Assembly: GCA_021792615.1 (NCBI GenBank)
Contig: JAJYUJ010000031.1
Location: 1-31,840 of the forward strand
Reading direction: 5' to 3'
Source: a bacterium
GTDB taxonomy: Bacteria; JAMCPX01
Length of the DNA: 31,840 nucleotides
Positions 8,239-16,033 of the stretch are shown here, one piece after another; position 1 is the stretch's first letter; each line of letters begins with the position of its first letter. The translations under genes were made by a program, and so were the position numbers. Under the pieces are notes generated by a model. It was given only the letters and a program-made list of their open reading frames with translations, ran no database searches and was not told the DNA's origin.

Positions 8239-8543
8239 GGCAACGTATGAGTTTATGATAGCTACGGGACAAAAAAAACGCAACAAGAGAATGCACCCCG
8301 TCAGACAACCGGCACAGCCGCCGGAAGTATGATTGGACAGCTTATGCTTGCGATGGTACAGGCACAAAACGGCAGGGGGACATGCGGGGTAGACTTTTTG
8401 CCGTAAAAATGGTTGTATCATGATAGTTGCAGGGCAATGTGTTAATAGTTTTTATTTTATAGAAAATATGGTAAAGGAATTGACAGAGGGATACCCTCTT
8501 CATTGTGCAGGGTGATTTCTATAAAAACAAAGGAGGTTCCAGT
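8239..8543. other. Divergent intergenic region, phosphoesterase/receptor
   Basis: About 300 bases separate the preferred starts of the two divergent genes. It holds the open 61-codon extension of the minus-strand gene (8239-8421), a GAGGG-ATA-CCCTC hairpin at 8486-8498 and a good AGGAGG ribosome-binding site at 8531-8536 for the receptor. I see no convincing promoter pair, although TTGACA occurs at 8480-8485. Confidence 0.4.
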
Positions 8544-10886
8544 ATGAAGAAAGGAATAGTCTTTATCGTCTTCCTGATAACAGCGATCAGTATCAATGTT
8601 GCGGCTGACCAGCCGATAATATCGTTTAAGTTTTTCCACAAACCCATACTGACGGCAATACCGGGAAACCCTTTAGAAGTGTCGGCAACGATAGACCCGG
8701 CAAACAAGGTCGCTTATGCATCCTTACTTTACAAATCACCGTCCGATAAATTTTACAAAGCAATATTTTTGAAGCGTACAACGGGTGACACGTTTTCGGG
8801 TACAATACCAGCGGCGGATATAAATCCTCCGAAGCTGCTGTACTATATCACTGTCGTTGACACGGAAGGCCAGTCTCATGTGTTGTTCATGGGTCCCAAT
8901 AATCCCCAGCAGGTGGATGTAGGAGAGGTCAACGTACAGTCTGCGGAAGAGGCATCGGCCATGGAACAGGAGCTTGCTCTGTTCAGTTCTGAAGACGTGG
9001 TTTATTCGGCTGCTAAACACAAGCAAAAGATCACATCGGCACCTGCATCGGTCACGGTTCTTACCCGGGAAGATATAAAAAGCGTAGGACTGTCGCTAAC
9101 CGATATTCTCAGGACCGTCCCTGGCATGGACGTTTCCTACATAAATCCCGGCTATACCATCTTCAATGAGAGAGGTTACGGTACCGAGGAAAACAACCTT
9201 ATGCTTGTTCTGGTCAACGGCAGGGTATTAAACAATACATTCTACGGCCCCCCGTTCCTCGAAAGTCTGCCAATTCCGTTCGACGATATCGAGAGGATCG
9301 AGATTATACGAGGCGCAAGCTCTTCATTGTACGGTGCCGACGCTGTTACCGGTATCATAAGTATAACAACCAGACAACCGAAGGCCAGCCCAACCTTTTC
9401 CATCTCAGGTATCGGCGGTCTGTCGAGCGAGCAGCCACAAAAATTTTTCAACGCTTTTGATACCTACATAGAAGCTCAGGGACAAACAGGCACGACAGGC
9501 TTTTTAAGTGCTATCGGCTACAAAACGGCACCTGACTTCGAAAACCCTGCTCATAACGCTGCCCTTGTTCCCAAGGCGTGGTTCTATGTCACCCATGATT
9601 TTTCCAACGATCTCAATGCTTCACTCGAAGCCGGTTATGACAAACCACAGTTTATGCTGTATACCCTGCTTCAGAATCTATGGACCTACGCCCAGGAGAC
9701 CTATATAAAGCCGCACATCGAATATAAAAACCTTAAGATTGATGCGTATTGGTTTGGGTTCAATGTAAATGTGCCTCTGTATATTACACCGTTTGGCACC
9801 GAAATGAATCTGCTTGGACAAAACCTTTCCGGTACTACCAACACCTATAATATGGATATCCAGTATAACCTTCCCGAAATACCTTACAACAGGATTATTG
9901 TAGGTGCGAATACGAATTATAATACCTATAGCTTCCCGGAACTGGAAACTTCCTATAACGGCATTGACCTTACAAAAGAATTTTTATACGGTGGTTTTAT
10001 CCATGACGAGGTCGGACCATTCTATAACTTCCTGCTTACCCTTGATGCGCGCTATGATCATTACTCGGTAACACCGGCCGGCTTGAGTTACCGGGGAAAC
10101 CTTTCTTATGCTATCACATCGGGACAGACCGTAAGGATATCTTATGGAAATGCTTTCAGAAAGCCGATCTATGTGGAATCCCAGTTCATTCCAAAGGTAT
10201 CCTCATCCTTCATACCTATTTCTGGTACACTCATCGGCAACCCGAATCTCAAGAACGAAACAATGCGCACTACGGAGTTCGGCTATGTCGGAGAATGGGG
10301 AAAACACGTAAGGACAGAGCTGACAGCTTACTACGAGGAATTGTCTGATTTAATCTACTTCTACACCGCTCTCTCTGCAGCTTCCCAGTTCCAGTTCCTG
10401 AACTCCGGCACACGATACGTATCTCACGGCGGAGATGTCAGTGTTGAATACGAGCCTGTGAAAGCGGTGAAAACCTTCGTCAATTATTCCTACCTGGACA
10501 GGGAGGATAACCTTACGGGGACAGTGGCAAATTATACCACCCAGGACTTCAACATAGGAGCACGGTATGCCGTAACGGACAAGTTGTTTTCCAGCATTCA
10601 GGGGGATTACACCTCTGCAAGGACCGCACACATTGCAGACCCGAACACGCTCTATACCAACACGGTTGTACAGATGCCTGCGTATTTTATCGTCAATGCA
10701 AAGGTCGGGTACACATTCATACCGCACAGATTCGAACTCGGGTTCTATGTGTTTAACATGTTCAACGACATTCACCATGAATATCCGTATATCAATCTGC
10801 CCAACAATGCACTTACGCAGAGCACGGTTTTCGGCGGAGAAGAGATCGGCAGGATGCTTATGTTCTATACGAACATTTACTTTTAA
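8544..10886 (+). CDS. TonB-dependent outer-membrane receptor with N-terminal Ig-like domain
   Basis: The start at 8544 is set by AGGAGG seven bases upstream, giving 780 residues. A signal peptide (1-21, ending NVAA) is followed by a beta-rich Ig/FN3-like module (about 25-120) not typical of minimal receptors. The plug domain (about 150-277) contains SAPASVTVLTREDI, the VNGR segment and IEIIRGASSSLYGADAVTGII. A beta-barrel runs to the C-terminal aromatic residue (YTNIYF). The receptor imports a scarce ligand (siderophore, cobalamin, metal or glycan) using TonB energy; the ligand cannot be told. No TonB/ExbB/ExbD or periplasmic binding protein is nearby. The stop overlaps the nfeD-type start (TAATG), an unusual coupling. 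Confidence 0.92.
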   Translation: MKKGIVFIVFLITAISINVAADQPIISFKFFHKPILTAIPGNPLEVSATIDPANKVAYASLLYKSPSDKFYKAIFLKRTTGDTFSGTIPAADINPPKLLYYITVVDTEGQSHVLFMGPNNPQQVDVGEVNVQSAEEASAMEQELALFSSEDVVYSAAKHKQKITSAPASVTVLTREDIKSVGLSLTDILRTVPGMDVSYINPGYTIFNERGYGTEENNLMLVLVNGRVLNNTFYGPPFLESLPIPFDDIERIEIIRGASSSLYGADAVTGIISITTRQPKASPTFSISGIGGLSSEQPQKFFNAFDTYIEAQGQTGTTGFLSAIGYKTAPDFENPAHNAALVPKAWFYVTHDFSNDLNASLEAGYDKPQFMLYTLLQNLWTYAQETYIKPHIEYKNLKIDAYWFGFNVNVPLYITPFGTEMNLLGQNLSGTTNTYNMDIQYNLPEIPYNRIIVGANTNYNTYSFPELETSYNGIDLTKEFLYGGFIHDEVGPFYNFLLTLDARYDHYSVTPAGLSYRGNLSYAITSGQTVRISYGNAFRKPIYVESQFIPKVSSSFIPISGTLIGNPNLKNETMRTTEFGYVGEWGKHVRTELTAYYEELSDLIYFYTALSAASQFQFLNSGTRYVSHGGDVSVEYEPVKAVKTFVNYSYLDREDNLTGTVANYTTQDFNIGARYAVTDKLFSSIQGDYTSARTAHIADPNTLYTNTVVQMPAYFIVNAKVGYTFIPHRFELGFYVFNMFNDIHHEYPYINLPNNALTQSTVFGGEEIGRMLMFYTNIYF

Positions 10887-12163
10887 TGAAAAAAACAATT
10901 TTGATCTTTTTGTTCCTGCTTGTTTCCACGGTATCCGCCAGGGCGGGCTACCATGTCGACGAGATCTCCATCAACGGTCCTATCGGACCGGCGTATGCGT
11001 ACTTTGTACCCCAGGCCATACAAGATGCTGAGGCTGACGGCGCAAACGCTTTGCTGATAACCATCGATACCCCCGGGGGACTGGATGCTTCCATGAGGAC
11101 AATCGTCAAGGCCATAGAGAACGCAAAACTGCCGGTTATCAGTTATATTTACCCGCCGGGCTCACGCGCAGCTTCCGCCGGAGTGTTTATTGTCATGTCA
11201 TCCGACATCGCTGCGATGTCACCTGGTACCAATATCGGTGCAGCCCATCCTGTCACAATCGGAGAAAAACTCGGCAAGGAAATGGAGAAAAAAGTTACCA
11301 ACGACGCGGTTGCTTATATAAAAAGCATCGCGTTGCAAAAAGGAAGAAATGCGGAATGGGCGGGCCAGGCCGTATCACAGAGCGTATCCATACCGGCGGA
11401 CGAGGCGGTCAAAATACACGTCGTTGATTTCACCGCAACAACGGTTGAACATCTGCTGAAAAAAATCGACGGATTGAAGATCAACAAGGCTTCGGGGTCG
11501 TATGTACTCCACACCGGGAATGCACTCATCCACCGGATACCCATGGACCTCAGGGAAAAGATCCTTATGGTTATCAGCGATCCCAATATTTCCTATATAT
11601 TCATGATCATAGGCATGTGGGGCATATTCTTCGAACTGGCAAGCCCGGGTGCGATATTCCCCGGTGTCATCGGAGCTCTTTCACTTATACTTGCATTTGT
11701 ATCGTTTCAGACTATACCTGTTAATTACGGGGGTGTGCTTTTGATAGTGCTGTCGATTGTCCTGTTCATCCTGGAGGTAAAGATAGTGAGTCACGGTATG
11801 CTAGCGGTCGGAGGTATCGTAACGTTTGTACTGGGATCGCTGCTGCTGTTCGATACTTCTTCAGCTTCGTACAGCGTTTCATGGACGCTCATCGCTACGG
11901 CAGCGATACTGACGGCCCTGTTCTTTGTCGTTGCCCTTGGGCTTGCTTTAAAGGTAAGATTGAAGAAACCCCAGACCGGGAAAGAAGGACTGATCGGTCA
12001 GGCCGGCATTGTAAAAGATGTGAACAATGATAAAATAAAGGTGTTCCTCGACGGAGCCTATTGGGACGCATATTCTGATGAAAAAGACATCAGGGCAGGG
12101 GACAAGATCGTTGTGGAAGACATGGATAAGAACATGTTCTTAAAAATTAAAAAGGAGGTATAA
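10886..12163 (+). CDS. NfeD-type membrane serine protease (ClpP-class)
   Basis: The 425-residue protein has a signal peptide (1-20) and a ClpP-like protease domain with DTPGGLDASM (61-70) and catalytic Ser97 in SRAASAGVFI; Lys146 in AYIKSIA is the probable partner of the Ser-Lys dyad known from PH1510-type proteases. Four or so membrane segments (about 230-365) and a C-terminal OB-fold NfeD domain (about 370-425, GLIGQAGIV) follow. This class cleaves the C-terminus of its stomatin-like partner and is thought to act in membrane quality control. The partner is the next gene (3 bases between stop and start). The start codon shares one base with the receptor stop. Confidence 0.92.
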   Translation: MKKTILIFLFLLVSTVSARAGYHVDEISINGPIGPAYAYFVPQAIQDAEADGANALLITIDTPGGLDASMRTIVKAIENAKLPVISYIYPPGSRAASAGVFIVMSSDIAAMSPGTNIGAAHPVTIGEKLGKEMEKKVTNDAVAYIKSIALQKGRNAEWAGQAVSQSVSIPADEAVKIHVVDFTATTVEHLLKKIDGLKINKASGSYVLHTGNALIHRIPMDLREKILMVISDPNISYIFMIIGMWGIFFELASPGAIFPGVIGALSLILAFVSFQTIPVNYGGVLLIVLSIVLFILEVKIVSHGMLAVGGIVTFVLGSLLLFDTSSASYSVSWTLIATAAILTALFFVVALGLALKVRLKKPQTGKEGLIGQAGIVKDVNNDKIKVFLDGAYWDAYSDEKDIRAGDKIVVEDMDKNMFLKIKKEV

Positions 12164-12166
12164 GTT

Positions 12167-12922
12167 ATGGGTTCTATTGTAAGTGTAGCCGCTATTTTCG
12201 TCGTACTGGTGCTTATTTCCGGGATAAAAATCCTCAAGGAATATGACAGGGCTGTTTTATTCAGACTCGGCAGGCTTATCGGGGCAAAAGGACCGGGTAT
12301 CATTTACGTCATACCGTTCATTGACAAGATGTTCAAAGTAAGCACACGGGTTGTAACACTCGATGTACCGGCCCAGGACGTTATCACGAAAGATAACGTT
12401 TCTATTAAAGTCAATGCCGTCGTTTATTTCAAGGTCATTGATCCGAACAAGGCGATCACCGAGGTCGAAAACTACCTGTTTGCAACATCGCAGATTGCCC
12501 AGACAACATTGCGCAGTGTCTGCGGACAGGGTGAGCTTGATAAACTCTTATCCGAGAGAGAAAAGATCAATATGGAGCTTCAGGAGGTTATCGACAAACA
12601 TACTTCCCCCTGGGGCATCAAGGTCTCGACCGTTGAAGTAAAGCAGATCGATCTCCCGCAGGACATGCAGAGGGCGATGGCACGGCAGGCGGAGGCTGAG
12701 AGGGACAGGAGAGCAAAGGTAATAAATGCAGAGGGCGAAATGCAGGCCTCCCAGAAGTACTCCGAGGCTGCGGCAATACTCAGCAAAGAGCCTGCTTCAT
12801 TGCAGTTACGGTATCTCAATACTCTTTCCGAGATCGCAACGGAAAACAATTCAACTGTTATATTCCCCTTACCGCTGGATCTCCTGAGTGTTTTCCTTAA
12901 GAAATCGCAGGAGAACAAATAG
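12167..12922 (+). CDS. Slipin/stomatin-like SPFH membrane protein
   Basis: The 251-residue protein has an N-terminal membrane anchor (about 3-20), an SPFH domain starting [13 protein letters not shown], the conserved [12 protein letters not shown] segment and [12 protein letters not shown], then a helical coiled coil ([19 protein letters not shown]) used for oligomerisation. It assembles rings at the inner membrane and pairs with the NfeD protease, its upstream neighbour. AAAGGAGG directly before the start lies in the nfeD 3' end and gives a strong ribosome-binding site. The C-terminal hydrophobic stretch ([13 protein letters not shown]) resembles the segment that NfeD-type proteases cut in PH1511. 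Confidence 0.93.
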   Translation: MGSIVSVAAIFVVLVLISGIKILKEYDRAVLFRLGRLIGAKGPGIIYVIPFIDKMFKVSTRVVTLDVPAQDVITKDNVSIKVNAVVYFKVIDPNKAITEVENYLFATSQIAQTTLRSVCGQGELDKLLSEREKINMELQEVIDKHTSPWGIKVSTVEVKQIDLPQDMQRAMARQAEAERDRRAKVINAEGEMQASQKYSEAAAILSKEPASLQLRYLNTLSEIATENNSTVIFPLPLDLLSVFLKKSQENK

Positions 12923-12963
12923 CGACACTCCAAGTCATAATCCATGATAGTGCCGCTTTGTTA

Positions 12964-13002
12964 TTGCTTCATTGTTCCGCCGGCTACGGGACGATGAAGC
13001 AA
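12964..13002 (+). terminator. Long hairpin after slipin, likely transcription terminator
   Basis: A 15-bp stem (12964-12978 with 12988-13002, two G-T pairs) encloses a 9-base loop. It lies 41 bases after the slipin stop and is followed by TTCCTGTTCTT, a weak U-rich tract. It is the best candidate end of the receptor-NfeD-slipin operon. Confidence 0.6.
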
Positions 13003-13028
13003 TTCCTGTTCTTAAGGGAATGGCGCAC

Positions 13029-13049
13029 AATGTCCTGAGGGGGGACATT
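13029..13049. repeat. REP-like palindrome before the alpha/beta hydrolase
   Basis: AATGTCC (13029-13035) and GGACATT (13043-13049) are perfect 7-base arms around a 7-base loop (TGAGGGG). The element lies 33 bases before the hydrolase start. It has no U-tract, so it is more likely a REP-type palindrome or leader hairpin than a terminator. Confidence 0.4.
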
Positions 13050-13082
13050 TCGTGGAGTTCACGGGGATAGTGGATAAAACAA

Positions 13083-13931
13083 ATGGGGAAAATAACCAAA
13101 GAAGAAACATTCATAGACTCTGCGGGTCAGCGTATCCACCTGGATATATTCAATAATACGGGCGAGAAGAAATCCATAGTGTTTTTCCCGGGAACCGGGG
13201 CTGCATCGGAATTCTATGCAACGTTCCTCGAAGCTGTTGCATATAAAGGCTTCAACGTCATCGGCATCGATCCCATCGGTCACGGGCATTCTTCGGGCAA
13301 AAAGGGTGACTTTACCATGCAGCAGCTTCTCGTCAATCTCAAAGATGCGGTCGTATACACAAAACAAAAATTTTCAGGCAAAGTAGGCATTATGGGAAGC
13401 AGCCAGGGCGGTATCGTTGTGTACTATGCCGCACTCGAAGGTGTAGAGGTTGATGCCGTGGTAGCACACAATGCAGCACTCGTTTACAAAGACTTTCTGA
13501 ATATTGTCAAGAATCCCGGGCTGTACAAGAGAATACTGCCGGTGATTGACTATCTCAAAACACATTTCCCTTTCCTTAAAATTCCCACATCGGCCTATCT
13601 CAACTGGAAAAAGGTCTTCAATAACCCGAAAATGCTCAAGATGTTCAAAGAGGATAAACTGTTCACGGGTTCTTATACTCTAAGGGCAATTTCCTCGTTG
13701 AAGGACTATGCACCAAACATCAAGGACCTGCCGATGCCGCCGACGATGATCATAACCGGAACGAACGATGAAATTATACCGAAAGAGGTGTCGGAGAGAG
13801 CATTTTATGCGCTGAAGGGCAATCTGCATACCTATGTTGAAATAGAAGGTGCAGCACATATGCTCTTGCTTGAATATATGCCGCAGATATTACCAAGGAT
13901 AGAAGACTGGTTTTCAACAAGACTCGGATAA
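13083..13931 (+). CDS. Alpha/beta hydrolase (serine lipase/esterase-like)
   Basis: The 282-residue cytoplasmic protein has the alpha/beta-hydrolase fold. An oxyanion region FFPGTGAASEF (34-44) and DPIGHGHSSG (63-72) precede the nucleophile elbow GSSQGG (Ser107). The acid is Asp229 in ITGTNDEIIP and the base is His259 in EGAAHMLLLEY. The insertion between about 130 and 200 would form the lid. The pattern is closest to monoacylglycerol lipase or lysophospholipase-like enzymes, but the substrate is unknown. Only a weak purine-rich stretch precedes the ATG. It is probably transcribed separately from slipin because of the intervening hairpins, and may be read together with the gene 51 bases downstream. 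Confidence 0.85.
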   Translation: MGKITKEETFIDSAGQRIHLDIFNNTGEKKSIVFFPGTGAASEFYATFLEAVAYKGFNVIGIDPIGHGHSSGKKGDFTMQQLLVNLKDAVVYTKQKFSGKVGIMGSSQGGIVVYYAALEGVEVDAVVAHNAALVYKDFLNIVKNPGLYKRILPVIDYLKTHFPFLKIPTSAYLNWKKVFNNPKMLKMFKEDKLFTGSYTLRAISSLKDYAPNIKDLPMPPTMIITGTNDEIIPKEVSERAFYALKGNLHTYVEIEGAAHMLLLEYMPQILPRIEDWFSTRLG

Positions 13932-13982
13932 AAGAGTCATGCATAAGTCGACCCCGTACCGATGGTATGATATAAACCGGTT

Positions 13983-15899
13983 ATGATAAAAAAAAGATGG
14001 GTTGATATATCGATAATCGGTACTATTGCTTTTTTACTGCTTCTTCCTTCGTTAAGGTTCGGCTTTGTAAATCTTGATGATAACTTCTACATAACCGACA
14101 ATATCTACATCAGGCACTTATCCCTCTCAAACATAAAATATTTTTTCACATCGTTCCATCACGGCGTGTATGCCCCTGTACAGTATATCGCGTATATGCT
14201 TGTTTACAGCGTCGCAGGATATCATGCCCTCCTGTATCATCTTATGAGCCTGGCATTCTACCTGGCGGCGGGGATAATGGTTTATCTCCTGATCGATAGG
14301 ATCCAGGGGAGCAGACCTGTTGCTTTTTTTTCCGCCTTGCTGTTCCTTTTCTCACCCGTCAATATCGATTCTGCCGTCTGGATATCCGAATTAAAAAATT
14401 CCCAGTCACTTTGTTTTTTCCTTGCCAGCTTTTACTTGTACATCCTGTTCAGGGAACGCCGGAGAGACCAGCTGTCGGAAGGCAGGAACGCCGCTCCGGC
14501 AAATAAAAGACTTGCTCGCCGCGATAGTACCGGGCATAAACCGGACAAAACGGGGTATTTTGGGTTTTATGCCGGTTCTTTCGCTGCATTCGTCTTAGGC
14601 CTGCTCGTAAAACCCCCGGGAGCAACCGTGCTTATCATGATGTTTTTCTATGATTTGATAATCAGGCAAGCTGTCCGTGACAGTATGAAAAAACTTATTC
14701 CCTACGCGGTGATCTCCATTCCTTTTATGATCACCTATATGATAGGCCAGTCAACGATCGGGGCATACCACGGCCTGATACGGGGGAGTTTATGGTCTCA
14801 GATAAAGACGATAACATCGGTTGCATCGGGTATCTTCAATTATCCCCTCAAAATCTTGATACCGTTCAATCTGTCCATAGCGTATCCTATCGATGCAAAG
14901 ATTACGGGCGCTGTGTTCGTGCTGGGTTTAGCCGTACTCTTGGCTGTACTCTCCGGTATACGGGCACTGCTGAAAAATAACGATAGAAGGCCTGCCTTCT
15001 GGGTCCTCTGGTATTTCGTCAATATGCTTCCTTACTATGGAATCATAGCCATGCCTTTCTTCGCAAACTGGTACCTGTATATTCCCTCTATCGGTATCTA
15101 CACACTCCTTGCCGGTTCCATAGTCAACATGGGGAACAGGAAATGTGCGTTCGCGATACTGACGCTTCTCGTGATTGTGTTCGGGGTCTTAGGGTTCGAA
15201 CGCCAGTTTGTATGGAAAAACGATATAACCATGTGGAGGAGTTCTTTAAACTCCGTTGGAGACGACCCGTATGTGCTCAGGAACCTTGCAGTAAGCTATT
15301 TCAGAAACAACGAGAATTCCGAGGGTATCTTTTATGGCTCAAAACTCCTCAAACAAACACCGGATTTTGTCATGATGAAATATCTTATAGGAAAAGGGTA
15401 CGCTGACATGCATGAGTACGGCAGGGCACAAAACACCCTGAACGGTGCATTGGATCAACTCAATGACATGGAAAAAAAGGGGATCGCCGGAGCGGCGGTA
15501 ATGCCCGGTCTCGGGGAAACGCCGGAAACATTACAGGCAATGATCTTCTGCGAAATGGGAAGCATAAAGATATCTCTCGATCAGCCCGGTGCTGCGCTTC
15601 TGTTCTACAACGAAGCCATCGCTGCTGCACCTTACGTACCTGCGTACGATCAACTGGCTTATCTGTATGTAAAGCAGAACCGCATCGATGATGCAAAAAA
15701 CATCCTTGAGAAAATAAGTATATTAAAGCCCGATGACCCTGAGCCGTGGCGCATGCTCGGTTACATAACAGCCCGGTATTACAAAAACAGGGGGCTTGCT
15801 GTGACCTATTTTAAGAAGAGCCTTGCAGTTGCACCGGACCAAACATACGCTCAAGACATGAGGAATCTGATCAAGTCATGGGAGATAAAAAACCCTTAA
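13983..15899 (+). CDS. Second polytopic GT-C-like glycosyltransferase with TPR repeats
   Basis: The 638-residue protein is a paralogue of the one at 5128-6993. It has the same order: an N-terminal membrane helix, an Asp-Asp loop motif (FVNLDDNFYITDN), about ten membrane segments, a shared WISE-L/Q-K segment, LVKP at the next helix end, and a C-terminal TPR region (for example PYVPAYDQLAYLYVKQNRIDDAKNILE). It carries about 30 extra polar, basic residues (about 160-190) in a loop where the paralogue has a short turn; the underlying DNA contains two inverted repeats. The likely role is transfer of a lipid-linked sugar to an envelope acceptor. The TPR domain would bind the acceptor or partner proteins. 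Substrates are unknown. Confidence 0.75.
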   Translation: MIKKRWVDISIIGTIAFLLLLPSLRFGFVNLDDNFYITDNIYIRHLSLSNIKYFFTSFHHGVYAPVQYIAYMLVYSVAGYHALLYHLMSLAFYLAAGIMVYLLIDRIQGSRPVAFFSALLFLFSPVNIDSAVWISELKNSQSLCFFLASFYLYILFRERRRDQLSEGRNAAPANKRLARRDSTGHKPDKTGYFGFYAGSFAAFVLGLLVKPPGATVLIMMFFYDLIIRQAVRDSMKKLIPYAVISIPFMITYMIGQSTIGAYHGLIRGSLWSQIKTITSVASGIFNYPLKILIPFNLSIAYPIDAKITGAVFVLGLAVLLAVLSGIRALLKNNDRRPAFWVLWYFVNMLPYYGIIAMPFFANWYLYIPSIGIYTLLAGSIVNMGNRKCAFAILTLLVIVFGVLGFERQFVWKNDITMWRSSLNSVGDDPYVLRNLAVSYFRNNENSEGIFYGSKLLKQTPDFVMMKYLIGKGYADMHEYGRAQNTLNGALDQLNDMEKKGIAGAAVMPGLGETPETLQAMIFCEMGSIKISLDQPGAALLFYNEAIAAAPYVPAYDQLAYLYVKQNRIDDAKNILEKISILKPDDPEPWRMLGYITARYYKNRGLAVTYFKKSLAVAPDQTYAQDMRNLIKSWEIKNP

Positions 15900-15937
15900 C
15901 CCGAAAAATGCGATTGCAAAATAAGGAGGTTTATGCA

Positions 15938-16033
15938 ATGAGCGATAAGCCCGCGTCAGACAAAGGTATGATTCGAAAATCCGATAAGGAAACTTTATTG
16001 TATTTTTCGGGTCAATTGTTTGGGTGGGTTTGA
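15938..16033 (+). CDS. Possible 31-residue small protein or truncated gene start
   Basis: A near-perfect Shine-Dalgarno sequence, AAGGAGGT (15923-15930), sits seven bases before an ATG that opens a 31-codon frame. The product starts [10 protein letters not shown] and ends [10 protein letters not shown]. The ribosome-binding site is better than those of most neighbours. The frame runs 22 bases into the 3' end of lon on the opposite strand. I do not recognise the peptide. It is either a real small protein co-transcribed with the TPR gene, or the remnant of a longer gene cut off at this junction. An 11-base inverted repeat, ACCCGAAAAAT at 15899-15909 and its complement at 16002-16012, flanks it, which is near chance expectation. 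Confidence 0.35.
   Translation: MSDKPASDKGMIRKSDKETLLYFSGQLFGWV

Noticed and set aside
8480-8508. TTGACA as a -35 box for the TonB receptor
   Set aside because: No acceptable -10 lies 16 to 18 bases downstream (TTGTGC at best), so I do not call a promoter.
15899-16012. 11-base inverted repeat around the 31-codon ORF as a MITE or insertion element
   Set aside because: One 11-base inverted repeat within about 100 bases is close to chance expectation in a window of this size, and no target-site duplication is seen.
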